Origin: Mycolicibacterium frederiksbergense
GTDB taxonomy: Bacteria; Actinomycetota; Actinomycetes; Mycobacteriales; Mycobacteriaceae
Direction: 5' to 3'
NCBI RefSeq assembly: GCF_012223425.1
Contig: NZ_CP038799.1
Location: forward strand, 186,001 to 250,000
DNA: 64,000 bases
The translations under genes were made by a program, and so were the position numbers. The notes below the pieces were generated by a model. It did no database searches, was not told where the DNA came from, and saw only the letters and a program-made list of their open reading frames with translations. Shown here piece after piece: positions 1 through 11,768 of the stretch (within the stretch, counting starts at the first letter, position 1; every line of letters starts with the position of its first letter).

Positions 1-808
1 GGCCGGTCTCACCGAGCGCCCCGTAGCGCCGCGACACCAACGCCCACTGCAGGCCGATCGCCTCGTCGTAGGTCAGCCGTTCCTGCGCGGCGGTCCGCTC
101 GACAGCGTTCTCCGAGACGTGGACGCGACGCAGCGCGGCATCCTCGGAAATCAGATCCCATTGCCGCAGAAAGGATTCGGGAAGCAGCTCCGGGATCGGG
201 TCCAGGACGGCCAGCACCTGGCAGATGCAGGCATAGATGTCCCAGCTCTGTAGCTTCTTGGTCGCCGGGTAGATCGGGAAGAACTCCCGTTCGAACGCGG
301 CCAGCACGTCGGAGCCGGACTCCCCCGACGCGTCGGCGATCTTCGCGAACGACCGGGTGCCGATGGTGCGTTGCCCAGGGGCGCCGATGACGAGGAACGC
401 CGGGTGCGACAACTGCATGGTCTTGCGGAAGTAGCCGATCTCACCGGAGAGCATCACCCGGGTGCCCTCGACCAGACTGCCGATGAGGTAGTCGGCGTTG
501 AAAAAGGTGGCGGTGATCGGAGGATTGCGTTCACCGAGGGTGACGCGCAGCATCTTGCGCGGCCGCTTGCCCCGCTGTGGTTTCATCTGCCGGACGTCGG
601 TGGCGGTGATGACGTCGACGAAGGTGACGTGCGTGCCCTCTTCGAGTTCGATGTCCTCGCCCTCTTCACGCACGTTCATGCCGTCGCTGTACTTGCGCGG
701 GTAGTGGCGCAGCAGGTCGTTGACGGTTCGGATACCGAAGGCTTCTTCGAGCTTGTCGGCAGCCTTGGCGCCGATGATCGGCGAGAGCAGATCGTTGAGG
801 GCAACCAC
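1..808 (-). CDS. recG: ATP-dependent DNA helicase RecG, N-terminal part (cut by window edge)
   Basis: RecG remodels stalled replication forks and Holliday junctions. Only about the first 269 residues lie in the window; the helicase motor domains are beyond position 1. The visible part is the N-terminal wedge/OB region: it opens VALNDLLSPIIGAKAADKL, then has NDLLRHYPRKYSDGM, the usual RecG start of the wedge domain. The GTG start at 808 is chosen because the protein then begins like other mycobacterial RecG proteins and lies 3 bases after the stop of the upstream DAK2 gene, so the two are probably co-transcribed. The same neighbour order is recalled from M. tuberculosis (Rv2973c/Rv2974c). Confidence 0.9.
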   Translation of the reverse strand, partial: MVALNDLLSPIIGAKAADKLEEAFGIRTVNDLLRHYPRKYSDGMNVREEGEDIELEEGTHVTFVDVITATDVRQMKPQRGKRPRKMLRVTLGERNPPITATFFNADYLIGSLVEGTRVMLSGEIGYFRKTMQLSHPAFLVIGAPGQRTIGTRSFAKIADASGESGSDVLAAFEREFFPIYPATKKLQSWDIYACICQVLAVLDPIPELLPESFLRQWDLISEDAALRRVHVSENAVERTAAQERLTYDEAIGLQWALVSRRYGALGETG

Positions 809-811
809 GGT

Positions 812-2410
812 TCACTCCACCCCTATCAACAGCGCGTCGCCGTCGTGATCGGTGCGGTAGCTGACCAATTCGGCTCCCAGATGCTGCTGGCGCACGTGAT
901 CGCGCAACCGCTCCCCCACTCCCTCGTCGACACCGCTGCCGATCAGCACGGTGATCAACTCGCCGCCGGCGGCGAGCAACAGATCGATCAGTCCGGCCCC
1001 GGCCGAGGCGACATCACGCCCGACGATCAACACCTCGTCACCCGAGATACCCAGTCCGTCACCGGGTTTACAGTGCCCCGCCCAGGTCAGCGCATCGTCG
1101 GTGGCCACCCGCACCGAGCCGTGCCGGGCGGCGGCCGCCGCACGCGCCATGGTGTATCCGTCGTCGACGCCCTGGCGGGTCGCATCGTGCACGGCCAGCG
1201 CCGCCAGGCCCTGCACCATGGACGCGGCCGGCACCGGGACCACGTCGATACCCCAGCCCGTCGCCGCCGTGCAGCCGGCCACCAGCTCCTCGGCGGCGAT
1301 GAAACCGTTGGGCAGCAACATGATCTGCGCGGCGTCGGCGTCCACCAGGGCGCGCAGCAGCTGCTGCGCGCTGATCGGCACCCCGTCGTGCGGGCGCAGC
1401 ACACGGGCGCCCTCACCGGCGAACAGTGTCGCCGCGCCGTCGCCGTCGACCACGGCGAGCACCGCGCGGTCGCGGCCGGCGGTGTGGATCGGGCGGGCAC
1501 CGGTGAGCACGGTGATCTGAATGTTGCTGGGACTGCCGACCGCAAGGCCGGCCTCCACCGCGGCGCCGGCATCGTCGGTGTGCACGTGCACCGACTGGGT
1601 TCCGCTGCGGCCCGCAGTGATGGCCACCGAGTCACCGAGCGCGACCAGCGTGGCGCGCAGGCCCTCGACAGACTCGGCCCGGCAGCCGTCCAGCAGATAC
1701 ATGACCTCGAACTGCGGGGCCGCGGCCGAGCAGACGGCCGGTTCGGGGGTGCCGGCGGCCGGTTCATAGGCGGGACGCCGTGGTGCGGAGCCGATCAGGG
1801 TCGCGGTCAGCGCGTCGAGCAGGACCAGCAGACCCCGCCCGCCGGCGTCGACGACACCCGCCTCGGCCAGCACGTCGAGTTGGTCGGTGGTGCGTTCCAA
1901 GGCCGCGACCGCCGCGGTGGCGGCCGCGTCGACAACGGCGGCCACATCGGCACCCTCCGCGGCGCGATCCTCGGCGGTATCGGCCGCCGCGCCGAGTACC
2001 GAGACGATGGTGCCGGGGACCGCCTCACCCATCGAGGCCACCACCAGTCCCTCGGCGCAGCGCAGGGCGGCGGCGAGCGACGGCCCGCCGATCTCGGACA
2101 GCTGTCCTTCGGCGGTGACATCGGAAATTCCCCGCAGAATCTGGGACAGGATCACCCCGGAGTTCCCGCGGGCGCCACGCAGGGCACCGTCGGCCAGGCA
2201 GCCGGTCACCCCGACCAGGTCGAGATCCTCACGTCCCGCAAGGCCGGCCACCGCGGAACGCATGGTGAACAGCATGTTGGTGCCGGTATCGGAGTCCGCG
2301 ACGGGGAAGACGTTCAGCCGGTTGATCTCGTCGGTGTGGGTGATCAGGTGCCCGACGGCGGTGTGGGCCCAACGTCGCATCGCCGATGCGTCGAGCCGCG
2401 CAGCCGACAT
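812..2410 (-). CDS. DAK2-domain protein, fatty acid kinase FakA-like
   Basis: A 532-residue protein with the FakA layout: an N-terminal DhaL/DAK2 nucleotide-binding domain (about 1-210) and a C-terminal FakA-type domain. FakA phosphorylates fatty acids presented by a DegV/FakB carrier. The Mg-ATP loop reads NVFPVADSDTGTN (residues 33-45) and is followed by GARGNSGVILSQ (79-90). Most relatives have DGDTGTN, so Ser40 replaces a Gly in the loop; the Asp residues are kept. It is the first gene before recG, and rpmB diverges from it. It corresponds to Rv2974c. The fatty acid substrate is inferred from the family, and no FakB-like gene lies in the window. Confidence 0.85.
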   Translation of the reverse strand: MSAARLDASAMRRWAHTAVGHLITHTDEINRLNVFPVADSDTGTNMLFTMRSAVAGLAGREDLDLVGVTGCLADGALRGARGNSGVILSQILRGISDVTAEGQLSEIGGPSLAAALRCAEGLVVASMGEAVPGTIVSVLGAAADTAEDRAAEGADVAAVVDAAATAAVAALERTTDQLDVLAEAGVVDAGGRGLLVLLDALTATLIGSAPRRPAYEPAAGTPEPAVCSAAAPQFEVMYLLDGCRAESVEGLRATLVALGDSVAITAGRSGTQSVHVHTDDAGAAVEAGLAVGSPSNIQITVLTGARPIHTAGRDRAVLAVVDGDGAATLFAGEGARVLRPHDGVPISAQQLLRALVDADAAQIMLLPNGFIAAEELVAGCTAATGWGIDVVPVPAASMVQGLAALAVHDATRQGVDDGYTMARAAAAARHGSVRVATDDALTWAGHCKPGDGLGISGDEVLIVGRDVASAGAGLIDLLLAAGGELITVLIGSGVDEGVGERLRDHVRQQHLGAELVSYRTDHDGDALLIGVE

Positions 2411-2580
2411 CTACACCTCCTGAGCGTCGCACCAGCCGTGCGGGCCAGAATAGTCATCGTGGCCGACAGTGCGGCCGCCCGCGGCCCAGGTTGTGGACAA
2501 CATGAGCGAGCGCAGCGCACCCTGAGCGAGCGGAGCATCAGCACCGAATGCGGCCTGTGAGCCTGCGAACAGGGTGCGTT

Positions 2581-2610
2581 TTGGAGATCCGTTCCCCGGG
2601 CCGGTATCCT
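2581..2610 (+). promoter_or_regulatory. Candidate sigma-A promoter of rpmB
   Basis: TTGGAG (2581-2586) and TATCCT (2605-2610) are separated by 18 bases. The -10 fits the mycobacterial TANNNT pattern. It lies about 70 bases upstream of the rpmB start, in the 267-base divergent gap 2411-2677. The rest of that gap holds two imperfect copies of a GAGCGAGCG motif near 2501-2540 and no gene I can support. Confidence 0.45.
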
Positions 2611-2677
2611 GGTCAGGTTGTCGGGTCACCCGCTTGCGGTCGATGGCCCCCAGTACTGATTACAAGGAGTTCTAGAC

Positions 2678-2872
2678 ATGGCTGCCGTGTGCGACATCTG
2701 CGCTAAGGGCCCCGGCTTCGGCAAGTCGGTGTCGCATTCCCATCGCCGGACCAACCGTCGCTGGAACCCGAACATCCAGACCGTCAACGCGGTGACCCGC
2801 CCCGGCGGCAACAAGCAGCGTCTGAACGTCTGCACCTCCTGCCTGAAGGCCGGCAAGGTCGCACGCGGCTAA
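2678..2872 (+). CDS. rpmB: 50S ribosomal protein L28, zinc-binding form
   Basis: A 64-residue L28, the full family length. It keeps two CxxC pairs (Cys5/Cys8 and Cys52/Cys55), which makes it the zinc-ribbon (C+) form; the paralogue that mycobacteria express in zinc starvation lacks them. It belongs to the large ribosomal subunit. The ATG at 2678 has an AAGGAG Shine-Dalgarno sequence 9 bases upstream. The gene is alone, with a candidate promoter at 2581-2610 and an intrinsic terminator at 2906-2937, so it is probably a single-gene unit. Confidence 0.95.
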   Translation: MAAVCDICAKGPGFGKSVSHSHRRTNRRWNPNIQTVNAVTRPGGNKQRLNVCTSCLKAGKVARG

Positions 2873-2905
2873 TTCCGCCTCGCGCGGTCCACAGCTGAAC
2901 CATAT

Positions 2906-2937
2906 CGACGGTCACCTCACCGGTGACCGTCGTTTTT
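2906..2937 (+). terminator. Intrinsic terminator of rpmB
   Basis: An 11-bp perfect stem (2906-2916 with 2922-2932), a 5-base loop and then five T residues (2933-2937). It lies 33 bases after the rpmB stop and just before the convergent end of ung. Confidence 0.85.
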
Positions 2938-2956
2938 GGTGACTCCCGGGTCCCCG

Positions 2957-3640
2957 CTAGGGCAGGCGCCAGTCGATCGGCTCGGCACCGAGCTTCGTCA
3001 GCAGTTCGTTGGCGCGGCTGAAGGGCTTCGATCCGAAGAATCCCCGCGATGCCGACAGCGGCGACGGGTGCACCGATTCGATACAGGCGCACCCGCCCTC
3101 GGTCAGCATCGGTTTCAGCGTCTGCGCGTCGCGTCCCCACAGCACTGCCACCAGCGGCTGCGGTCGCGCGACCAGTGCCCGGATCGCGCATTCGGTGACG
3201 GCCTCCCAGCCCTTGCGCCGATGTGAGGCCGGCTCGCCGGGCCGCACGGTGAGCACCCTGTTCAGCAGCATCACGCCCTGCTGCGCCCACGGACTCAGAT
3301 CGCCGTTGGCCGGCACCGGGTAGCCGAGGTCCGCGCCGTACTCGGTGAAGATATTGACCAGGCTGCGCGGCACCGGGCGGACGTCCGGGGCGACCGAGAA
3401 ACTCAGCCCGACGGCATGACCGGGTGTCGGGTACGGGTCCTGACCGACGATGAGCACCCGCACCGCGTCGAACGGAAACGTGAACGCCCGCAAGACGTTC
3501 TCCCCGGCCGGCAGGTATTGGTGTCCGGCGGCCAGCTCGGCACGCAGGAACTCCCCCAACTCGGCCACCTGCGGGGCCACCGGCTCGAGCGCACGCGCCC
3601 AGCCGGGTTCGATCAGATCTGTCAGCGGGCGTGGCGTCAC
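2957..3640 (-). CDS. ung: Uracil-DNA glycosylase
   Basis: Family-1 uracil-DNA glycosylase, 227 residues, which removes uracil from DNA at the start of base-excision repair. The water-activating loop is [10 protein letters not shown] (from residue 66; catalytic Asp68), and the minor-groove loop [12 protein letters not shown] with its catalytic His lies near the C-terminus. The start is GTG (MTPRPLTDL). thiL, on the same strand, ends 28 bases upstream, so the two may be one transcript; rpmB converges on the other side. Confidence 0.95.
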   Translation of the reverse strand: MTPRPLTDLIEPGWARALEPVAPQVAELGEFLRAELAAGHQYLPAGENVLRAFTFPFDAVRVLIVGQDPYPTPGHAVGLSFSVAPDVRPVPRSLVNIFTEYGADLGYPVPANGDLSPWAQQGVMLLNRVLTVRPGEPASHRRKGWEAVTECAIRALVARPQPLVAVLWGRDAQTLKPMLTEGGCACIESVHPSPLSASRGFFGSKPFSRANELLTKLGAEPIDWRLP

Positions 3641-3667
3641 GAGGCCCCAAACTAGCGTGCCGCCGGT

Positions 3668-4618
3668 TCAGTAGGACTGCCAGCCCGGGTTTCCTTGCCA
3701 GGCACGGCCATCGACGAGCACCGCGGGCGCGCCGTCGAGCACCCTGCCGATCACCCGCCAGCCGGCAGGCACCGCGCCGGGGAAGGTGGCGACCAGTGCG
3801 TGGTCCTCTCCCCCGCCGAAAACCCATTCCCAGGCGTCCTGCCCCGTGGCTGCCGCGGCGTCGGCCAGCGCGTCGTGATCGGGGCCCAGCGCCTGCCGCG
3901 ACACCTCGATGACGATCCCGGAGGCGGTCGCGATGTGTCCGAGGTCGGCCAGCAGCCCGTCGGACACATCGGTCATCGAGGTCGCCCCGGCATCGGCAGC
4001 GACACGGCCCTGGCCGTACGGCGGTTTCGGCACCAGATGCTGCTCGCGCAGCGCGGCGGGCTCACTGATGCCCTTGAGCCACAACGAGTATCCCGCACCG
4101 GAACGCCCCAGATCACCCGTCACGGCGACGAGGTCACCGGCGCGTGCGGTGTCCCGTCGCACCGGTGCGCGCCCAGCGAGATCACCGAGCACCGTCACCG
4201 ACACCACCCACTGCGGGGCGCTCACCAGGTCGCCACCGGCGATCCCCGCACCGCAGCGCTGCGCCTCGTCCCACAGGCCGTCCGACAGCTCCCGCGCGGC
4301 GGCGGCCGGGGTGTCCGGTGGCGCACCGAAGGCCACCACGAACGCGGTCGGCGTCGCACCCATGGCCTCGACATCGGCCGCGTTCTGGGCGATGGCCTTG
4401 CGGCCGATGTCGTGGGCCGTCGACCAGTCCAGCCGGAAATGCCTGTCCTGCACCAGCATGTCCGTGGACACCACGGTGCGCCCGTCGGCGGCGGTGATCA
4501 CCGCGGCATCGTCACCGGGACCCAGTTCCACAGCGTCGGGCTGGCGGCGGTCGGCGTTGATCGCCTCGATGACACCGAACTCCCCGACCTGTGCCAACGT
4601 CGGCTCGCTGTCGCTCAT
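3668..4618 (-). CDS. thiL: Thiamine-monophosphate kinase
   Basis: ThiL phosphorylates thiamine monophosphate to thiamine diphosphate, the last step of the pathway. The protein has 316 residues from the ATG at 4618, close to the family length. Visible motifs are GPGDDAAV (33-40), the DMLVQDRHF metal site, NAADVEAMGA and GGDLVSA. The reading frame stays open upstream, but the extra part resembles nothing and runs through the divergent Lrp-like gene, so 4618 is preferred. The product is the cofactor of IlvB and PoxB, both encoded in this window. Confidence 0.94.
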   Translation of the reverse strand: MSDSEPTLAQVGEFGVIEAINADRRQPDAVELGPGDDAAVITAADGRTVVSTDMLVQDRHFRLDWSTAHDIGRKAIAQNAADVEAMGATPTAFVVAFGAPPDTPAAAARELSDGLWDEAQRCGAGIAGGDLVSAPQWVVSVTVLGDLAGRAPVRRDTARAGDLVAVTGDLGRSGAGYSLWLKGISEPAALREQHLVPKPPYGQGRVAADAGATSMTDVSDGLLADLGHIATASGIVIEVSRQALGPDHDALADAAAATGQDAWEWVFGGGEDHALVATFPGAVPAGWRVIGRVLDGAPAVLVDGRAWQGNPGWQSY

Positions 4619-4723
4619 CTCACCGTCCTGCGTAGGGCTTCCCGGCCTGAACACTGCCGCGACCTGCGGTACGTTTGGTCCCTGCGGCGACGAGTCTATG
4701 CAGCGGAAACGGAGGCACACCCA

Positions 4724-4966
4724 GTGGTAGAGGCATTCATGCTGATTCAGACCGAGGTGGGCCGCGCCGAGGTCGTCGCGAAACAGCTGGCCGGCCTGCC
4801 CGGAGTGCACTCCGCGGAGTATGTGACCGGGCCGTATGACGTGGTGGCCCGGGTCGGTGCGGACACGCTGGACGGACTGCACCGCGACGTGGTGGACAAG
4901 GTGCAGCAGGTGGCCGGAATCACCCGTACCCTGACCTGCCCGATCGCCGAGACGCAGCATCCCTAG
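4724..4966 (+). CDS. Lrp/AsnC ligand-binding (RAM) domain protein, no DNA-binding domain
   Basis: An 80-residue protein consisting only of the alpha/beta RAM domain of Lrp/AsnC regulators (VEAFMLIQTEVGRAEVVAKQ, then GVHSAEYVTGPYDVVARV). There is no helix-turn-helix, so it cannot bind DNA alone; such stand-alone domains are thought to bind amino acids or to assemble with full-length Lrp proteins. The GTG start at 4724 has GGAGG 8 bases upstream. It diverges from thiL and is followed 10 bases later by the DUF3515 gene. The ligand is unknown. Confidence 0.85.
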   Translation: MVEAFMLIQTEVGRAEVVAKQLAGLPGVHSAEYVTGPYDVVARVGADTLDGLHRDVVDKVQQVAGITRTLTCPIAETQHP

Positions 4967-4976
4967 AGTTACCCGT

Positions 4977-5519
4977 GTGACACAGCCCGATGAACCGGAC
5001 GGCCCACCCCGGTCGCTGATCATCGCGGCCGTCGGAGTCGCTGTTGCCGCCGTGATCGTGGTGCTCACCTTCGCCGCGACCCGCCAGGCCGCCCCGCCGG
5101 ACACACCGGTGGCCATCGCCGCCGCCCCCGCCCCACAGGCCGACGGCCCGCAATGCGCTGCGCTGCTCGAGGCGCTGCCCGAGCAGCTCGGTGACTACCG
5201 GCGCGCGCAGGCCGTCGAGCCGGTTCCCGCCGGCGCCGCCGCCTGGCAGGCCGATCCGGAAACCGATGCCGTCATCCTGCGGTGCGGCCTGGACCGCCCC
5301 GCCGATTTCGTGGTGGGCACACCGCTGCAGGTGGTCGACGAGGTGCAGTGGTTCGAGGTGAACGCCTATGGGATCAGCACCTGGTTCGCCGTCGACCGGG
5401 GCACCTACGTGGCACTCACGCTGCCGTCGGGATCGGGTCCGACGCCGATCCAGCTGATCTCCAAGGCGATCGCGCGGACCATGCCGGCTCAGCCGCTGGA
5501 TCCCGGACCGCCGCGCTGA
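4977..5519 (+). CDS. DUF3515 membrane-anchored protein
   Basis: A 180-residue actinobacterial protein of the DUF3515 type. One membrane segment near the N-terminus (about 14-35, SLIIAAVGVAVAAVIVVLTF) is followed by an Ala/Pro-rich linker and an extracytoplasmic domain with two Cys (C54 and a Cys in the ILRCGLDRP stretch) that could form a disulfide. The GTG start at 4977 lies 10 bases after the Lrp-like gene, so both are probably one transcript. It converges with ddl. The function is not known. Confidence 0.8.
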   Translation: MTQPDEPDGPPRSLIIAAVGVAVAAVIVVLTFAATRQAAPPDTPVAIAAAPAPQADGPQCAALLEALPEQLGDYRRAQAVEPVPAGAAAWQADPETDAVILRCGLDRPADFVVGTPLQVVDEVQWFEVNAYGISTWFAVDRGTYVALTLPSGSGPTPIQLISKAIARTMPAQPLDPGPPR

Positions 5520-5532
5520 ATTCTCTCGCGCG

Positions 5533-6630
5533 CTAACGCAGGCCGGTACCGCGGGCCACCGCGGTCTCGACCATCGTCGCCAGCAGCGTCGGGTAGTCCA
5601 CCCCGCTGGCCGCCCACATCCTCGGGTACATGGAGATGGTGGTGAATCCGGGCATCGTGTTGATCTCGTTGATCACCGGGCCGTCCTCGGTGAGGAAGAA
5701 GTCGACCCGTGCCAGGCCCTGACAGTCGATGGCACGGAACGCCCTGATGGCCAACGCACGGAGCTCGTCGGCGATATCGTCATCGACCTTGGCCGGCACG
5801 TCGAGCTCGGCGGCGTCGTCGAGGTACTTGGTGGCGAAGTCGTAGAAGGTGTCCTCCCGGTCGCGCACCCCGGCGACCCGGATCTCACCGATCTCGCTGG
5901 CCTCCACGCGCCCGTCCGGGAACTCCAGCACGCCGCATTCCAGTTCGCGGCCGATGATGGCGGCCTCGACGATGACCTTGGGGTCGTGCCGGCGGGCATC
6001 GGCGATCGCGGCGTCCAGCTGATCCCAGGCCGTGACCCTGCTGACCCCGATCGACGAGCCGCCGCGGGCCGGTTTGACGAACACCGGCAGGCCCAGGCGC
6101 TCCCGGTCATCGAGCGCGACGGTGTGCTGCCCGCCGCGCAGCACCACGTGATCGCCGATCGGCAGCCCATCGGCCACCAGAAGTTTCTTGGTGAACTCCT
6201 TGTCCATACCGGTGGCGCTGGCCAGCACCCCGGCCCCGACGTAGGGCACACCGGCCAGCTCGAGCAGGCCCTGAATGGTGCCGTCCTCCCCGTAGGGACC
6301 GTGCAGCACCGGGAACACCACGTCGACGGCGGCCAGCACCTCGCCGGCTCCTTCGCCCAGCGACAGCAGTTCGCCCTTGCGCACCGGGTCGGCGGCCAGC
6401 GCCAGCGCGGTGCCGTCGGCCACATTCGGCAGCTCACCGGCGGTGATGGCCAGGTTCTCGGGCTTGCCATCGGTCAGCACCCAGGAGCCGTCCGGGGTGA
6501 TCCCGACGGCGACCACCTCGAAGCGCTGCGGGTCGAGATTACGCAGGATGCTTCCTGCGGAAACACAGGAGATCCCGTGCTCAGAACTGCGTCCGCCATA
6601 GATGACGGCGACACGGGTACGGGCACTCAC
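5533..6630 (-). CDS. ddl: D-alanine--D-alanine ligase
   Basis: An ATP-grasp ligase of 365 residues that makes the D-Ala-D-Ala dipeptide of peptidoglycan, the target of D-cycloserine. Visible parts are the N-terminal [14 protein letters not shown], the central [16 protein letters not shown] and GTGMDK-type region, the phosphate-binding [13 protein letters not shown] and the C-terminal metal site EINTMPGFT. It is the last gene of gpsA / cystathionine gamma-lyase-like / ddl, 40 bases after the stop of the lyase gene. Confidence 0.96.
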   Translation of the reverse strand: MSARTRVAVIYGGRSSEHGISCVSAGSILRNLDPQRFEVVAVGITPDGSWVLTDGKPENLAITAGELPNVADGTALALAADPVRKGELLSLGEGAGEVLAAVDVVFPVLHGPYGEDGTIQGLLELAGVPYVGAGVLASATGMDKEFTKKLLVADGLPIGDHVVLRGGQHTVALDDRERLGLPVFVKPARGGSSIGVSRVTAWDQLDAAIADARRHDPKVIVEAAIIGRELECGVLEFPDGRVEASEIGEIRVAGVRDREDTFYDFATKYLDDAAELDVPAKVDDDIADELRALAIRAFRAIDCQGLARVDFFLTEDGPVINEINTMPGFTTISMYPRMWAASGVDYPTLLATMVETAVARGTGLR

Positions 6631-6670
6631 AACCTGCAGAGGCTACCGGCTGAGACGTCCGCAGGGCCTG

Positions 6671-7768
6671 TCAGGCCAGCGCGCGCTCGATATCGGCGAC
6701 GATATCGTCGGTGTCCTCGATGCCCAGGGAGATCCTGGCGAAGCCCTCGGGCACCGGGTCTCCCCAGCGCGCGCGACGGTCGACGCAGGTATGGATCCCG
6801 CCGAAGCTGGTGGCCGCCACCAGCAGCGCGCTGCGTTCCACCAGCTGGTGCACGGCGCCGGCATCGGCGAGTTCGACGGACACCAGACCGCCGAAACGCC
6901 GCATCTGCTCGACGGCGATCGGGTGGGCGGGATCGTGCGGCAGGCCCGGGTAGCGCACCGAGAGCACCGCCGGATGATCGCGCAGCATCAACGCCACCGC
7001 CTGTGCGTTGCGGCACTGCCGGTCGATGCGCAGCCCGGCGCTGCCCAGACTGCGCAGCACCAGCCACGCCTCGAATGTGCCGAGCACCGGCCCGGCCAGC
7101 AGCCGGTCGCGTTCCACCGCCGCCATCAGCTCGGGGTGGCAGCCCGCGACATAGCCGGCCAGCAGATCACTGTGCCCGGACAGGGCCTTGGTGGCGCTGG
7201 CGACGACGAGGTCCGCCCCCAGCGACAGTGGCTGCAGGCCCAGCGGGGTCGCGGCGGTGTTGTCGACCACCAGGGTGGCGCCGCGGGAACGGCAGGTGGT
7301 GGCCAACCGGTGCAGGTCCACCACATCCAGCGTCGGGTTCACCGGGGTCTCGGCGAGAACGACATCGGCGCGCTCGGCCGCTGCGCACATCTGCACGGCG
7401 GAGGCCTCCACCACTGTGACACCCAAGGGTGCCAGATATTCGGCGGCGTACCGGCGCACCTGGTAGTAGCCGTCGGCGGGCACGACCAGGGTTTTGCCCG
7501 GTTTGGCCAGCACCCGCAGTGCCGCGCTGATCGCCCCCATACCGGAGCCGAAGGTCAGCGCCGACGAGGCGCCTTCCAACTCGGCGAGCGCCGATTCCAG
7601 CTGCCGCCAGGTGGGATTCGATGCCCGCCCGTAGGTGTCCAGCGGTTCGGACTCGTCCGGCGACAAGTGATACGCCGACGCCGGAACCGGCACCGGGCCG
7701 ACGGGCGAACCTGGCATTCCGTGTGCACCAACAGCATTCACGCTGCGGGTGGAATCGCCGTACTCCAT
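6671..7768 (-). CDS. Cystathionine gamma-lyase-like PLP enzyme (Cys/Met metabolism family)
   Basis: A PLP-dependent trans-sulfuration enzyme of the CGL/CGS/MetB family, 365 residues. The PLP lysine is Lys194 (SATKALSGHS); DNTAATP holds the Asp that contacts the pyridine nitrogen, and TYGRASNPT plus FGSGMGAI are the usual N-terminal cofactor motifs. The ATG at 7768 has GGGAG 6 bases upstream; ATG 7774 and TTG 7801 in the same frame are too close to or lack a ribosome site. The gene sits between gpsA and ddl, which are adjacent in the recalled M. tuberculosis order. Lyase versus synthase activity cannot be settled from the sequence. Confidence 0.83.
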   Translation of the reverse strand: MEYGDSTRSVNAVGAHGMPGSPVGPVPVPASAYHLSPDESEPLDTYGRASNPTWRQLESALAELEGASSALTFGSGMGAISAALRVLAKPGKTLVVPADGYYQVRRYAAEYLAPLGVTVVEASAVQMCAAAERADVVLAETPVNPTLDVVDLHRLATTCRSRGATLVVDNTAATPLGLQPLSLGADLVVASATKALSGHSDLLAGYVAGCHPELMAAVERDRLLAGPVLGTFEAWLVLRSLGSAGLRIDRQCRNAQAVALMLRDHPAVLSVRYPGLPHDPAHPIAVEQMRRFGGLVSVELADAGAVHQLVERSALLVAATSFGGIHTCVDRRARWGDPVPEGFARISLGIEDTDDIVADIERALA

Positions 7769-7805
7769 ATCCATCTCCCGTCGCTTCGCCCGCCCGGGCA
7801 ACGCC

Positions 7806-9508
<1,703 letters not shown>

Positions 9509-9556
9509 CGGCGATGCGCACTGGAATGCGCGGTGGGGATAGGCAATGATCGAGAC

Positions 9557-11728
9557 ATGACCGACGCCGATACAACGAGTGCTGACACCGAGTGGACGCC
9601 GGCGGAGGCCGTGGACAGTGCACCCGACGCTCCCCCTGCGGAGACCACCGACGCCGTCGAGGACGCGCTGCCCGAGGATCGCTACCTCAATCGTGAGCTG
9701 AGCTGGCTGGACTTCAACGCGCGGGTGCTGGCGCTGGCCGCCGACACCTCACTGCCACTGCTGGAGCGGGCCAAGTTCCTGGCCATATTCTCGTCCAACC
9801 TCGACGAGTTCTACATGGTGCGCGTCGCCGGGCTGAAACGTCGCGACGAGATGGGACTGTCGGTGCGCTCGGCCGACGGGCTCTCGCCCCGGGAACAGTT
9901 GCGACGCATCGGTGAGCGCACCCAGCAGATCTCCAGCCGCCACGCCCAGGTCTTCCGGGAATCGGTGCGCCCGGCGCTGGCCGAGAAGGGCATTCTGATC
10001 GTCAACTGGTCCGACCTGGACGAGGACGAACACGCGACGCTGTCCACCTACTTCCACGAGCAGGTGTTCCCGGTGCTGACGCCGTTGGCCGTCGACCCGG
10101 CGCACCCGTTCCCGTTTGTGAGCGGCCTGAGCCTGAATCTGGCGATCACGGTGCGCCAGCCCGATGACCGCACGCAGCACTTCGCCCGAATCAAGGTGCC
10201 CGACAACGTCGACCGATTCGTCGAGCTGCCCCGCCGCGAAGGCGAGGACGGCACGCCGGGCCCGGCGCGCTTCCTGCCCCTGGAGGAGCTGATCGGCGCC
10301 TTCCTGTCGGTGCTGTTCCCCGGCTTGGAGGTCGTCGAGCAGCACGCGTTCCGGATCACCCGCAATGCCGACTTCGAGGTCGCCGAGGACCGCGACGAAG
10401 ACCTGTTGCAGGCGCTGGAACGGGAACTGGCTCGGCGCCGGTTCGGTTCCCCGGTGCGCCTGGAGGTCGCCGACGACATGACCGAGAACATGCTCGAGCT
10501 GCTGTTGCGAGAGCTCGACGTGCATCCCGGCGATGTCATCGAGGTGCCTGGACTACTGGATCTTTCGTCACTGTGGCAGATCTACGGGGTCGACCGGCCC
10601 GATCTCAAGGACCGTCCTTTCGTACCCGCCACCCCGGCCGCGTTCGGTGAGCGCGAGACGCCGAAGAGCATCTTCTCGACGCTGCGCGATGGCGATGTGA
10701 TGGTGCACCACCCCTATGACTCGTTCTCCACGACGGTGCAGCGCTTCATCGAGCAGGCCGCCGCGGACCCGAACGTGCTGGCCATCAAACAGACTCTGTA
10801 CCGCACGTCCGGTGACTCGCCGATCGTCAACGCACTCATCGACGCCGCCGAGGCCGGCAAGCAGGTGGTCGCGCTCGTGGAGATCAAGGCCCGGTTCGAC
10901 GAGCAGGCCAACATCAAATGGGCTCGCGCCCTTGAACAAGCCGGTGTGCACGTGGTGTACGGACTCATCGGCCTGAAGACCCACTGCAAGACCTGTCTGG
11001 TGGTGCGCCGGGAAGGCTCGACGATACGGCGGTATTGCCATATCGGCACCGGCAACTACAACCCCAAAACCGCCCGGCTGTATGAGGATGTCGGCCTGCT
11101 GACCGCATCCCCCGATATCGGCGCCGACCTGACCGATCTGTTCAACTCGTTGACGGGGTACTCCCGCAAGGTGTCCTACCGCAACCTGCTGGTGGCGCCG
11201 CACAGTGTGCGCAAGGGCATCATCGGGCGCATCGAGCAGGAGACCGCCGCGCATCTGGAGAACGGGCAGGGCCGAATCCGGCTGAAGGCCAACGCACTGG
11301 TCGACGAGCAGGTGATCGACGCGCTCTACCGGGCCTCACAGGCCGGTGTCCGGGTCGAGGTCGTGGTGCGCGGAATCTGCGCGCTACGCCCCGGTCAGGA
11401 AGGCTTGTCCGAGAACATCGTGGTGCGTTCGATTCTCGGCCGGTTCCTGGAGCACTCCCGAATTATTCACTTCCGCGCCATCAATGAGTTCTGGATCGGC
11501 AGCGCGGACATGATGCATCGTAATCTGGACCGCCGTGTGGAAGTCATGGCACAGGTCAAGGATCCGCGGCTGACAGCCCAACTGGACGAGATGTTCGAGT
11601 CCACCATGGATCCGGCGACCAGGTGCTGGGAGCTCCAGACGGACGGTCGATGGAATGCGCTGCCGCTCCCCGGCAAAACGGTGCGGGACCATCAGGTCGC
11701 GCTGATGGCGAAACATCGCTCACCCTGA
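9557..11728 (+). CDS. ppk1: Polyphosphate kinase 1
   Basis: PPK1 reversibly polymerises the gamma-phosphate of ATP into polyphosphate. The protein has 723 residues: an acidic N-terminal extension of about 35 residues, the N domain from [19 protein letters not shown], and the catalytic domains. The phosphohistidine motif [12 protein letters not shown] begins at His495; HCKTCLVV and the [20 protein letters not shown] helix are also conserved. The start ATG at 9557 gives the usual mycobacterial length. mutT1 follows after 40 bases, so the two may be co-transcribed. Confidence 0.97.
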   Translation: MTDADTTSADTEWTPAEAVDSAPDAPPAETTDAVEDALPEDRYLNRELSWLDFNARVLALAADTSLPLLERAKFLAIFSSNLDEFYMVRVAGLKRRDEMGLSVRSADGLSPREQLRRIGERTQQISSRHAQVFRESVRPALAEKGILIVNWSDLDEDEHATLSTYFHEQVFPVLTPLAVDPAHPFPFVSGLSLNLAITVRQPDDRTQHFARIKVPDNVDRFVELPRREGEDGTPGPARFLPLEELIGAFLSVLFPGLEVVEQHAFRITRNADFEVAEDRDEDLLQALERELARRRFGSPVRLEVADDMTENMLELLLRELDVHPGDVIEVPGLLDLSSLWQIYGVDRPDLKDRPFVPATPAAFGERETPKSIFSTLRDGDVMVHHPYDSFSTTVQRFIEQAAADPNVLAIKQTLYRTSGDSPIVNALIDAAEAGKQVVALVEIKARFDEQANIKWARALEQAGVHVVYGLIGLKTHCKTCLVVRREGSTIRRYCHIGTGNYNPKTARLYEDVGLLTASPDIGADLTDLFNSLTGYSRKVSYRNLLVAPHSVRKGIIGRIEQETAAHLENGQGRIRLKANALVDEQVIDALYRASQAGVRVEVVVRGICALRPGQEGLSENIVVRSILGRFLEHSRIIHFRAINEFWIGSADMMHRNLDRRVEVMAQVKDPRLTAQLDEMFESTMDPATRCWELQTDGRWNALPLPGKTVRDHQVALMAKHRSP

Positions 11729-11768
11729 CCGCCCGGCTGTCGGCCACTGACAACACCTAGGAGTTGAT

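Noticed and set aside
371..2560. Open frame of about 730 codons on the plus strand opposite the DAK2 gene
   Set aside because: It is the GC-rich antisense shadow of the FakA-like gene and recG; its translation is Arg/Gly/His-rich and resembles no family.
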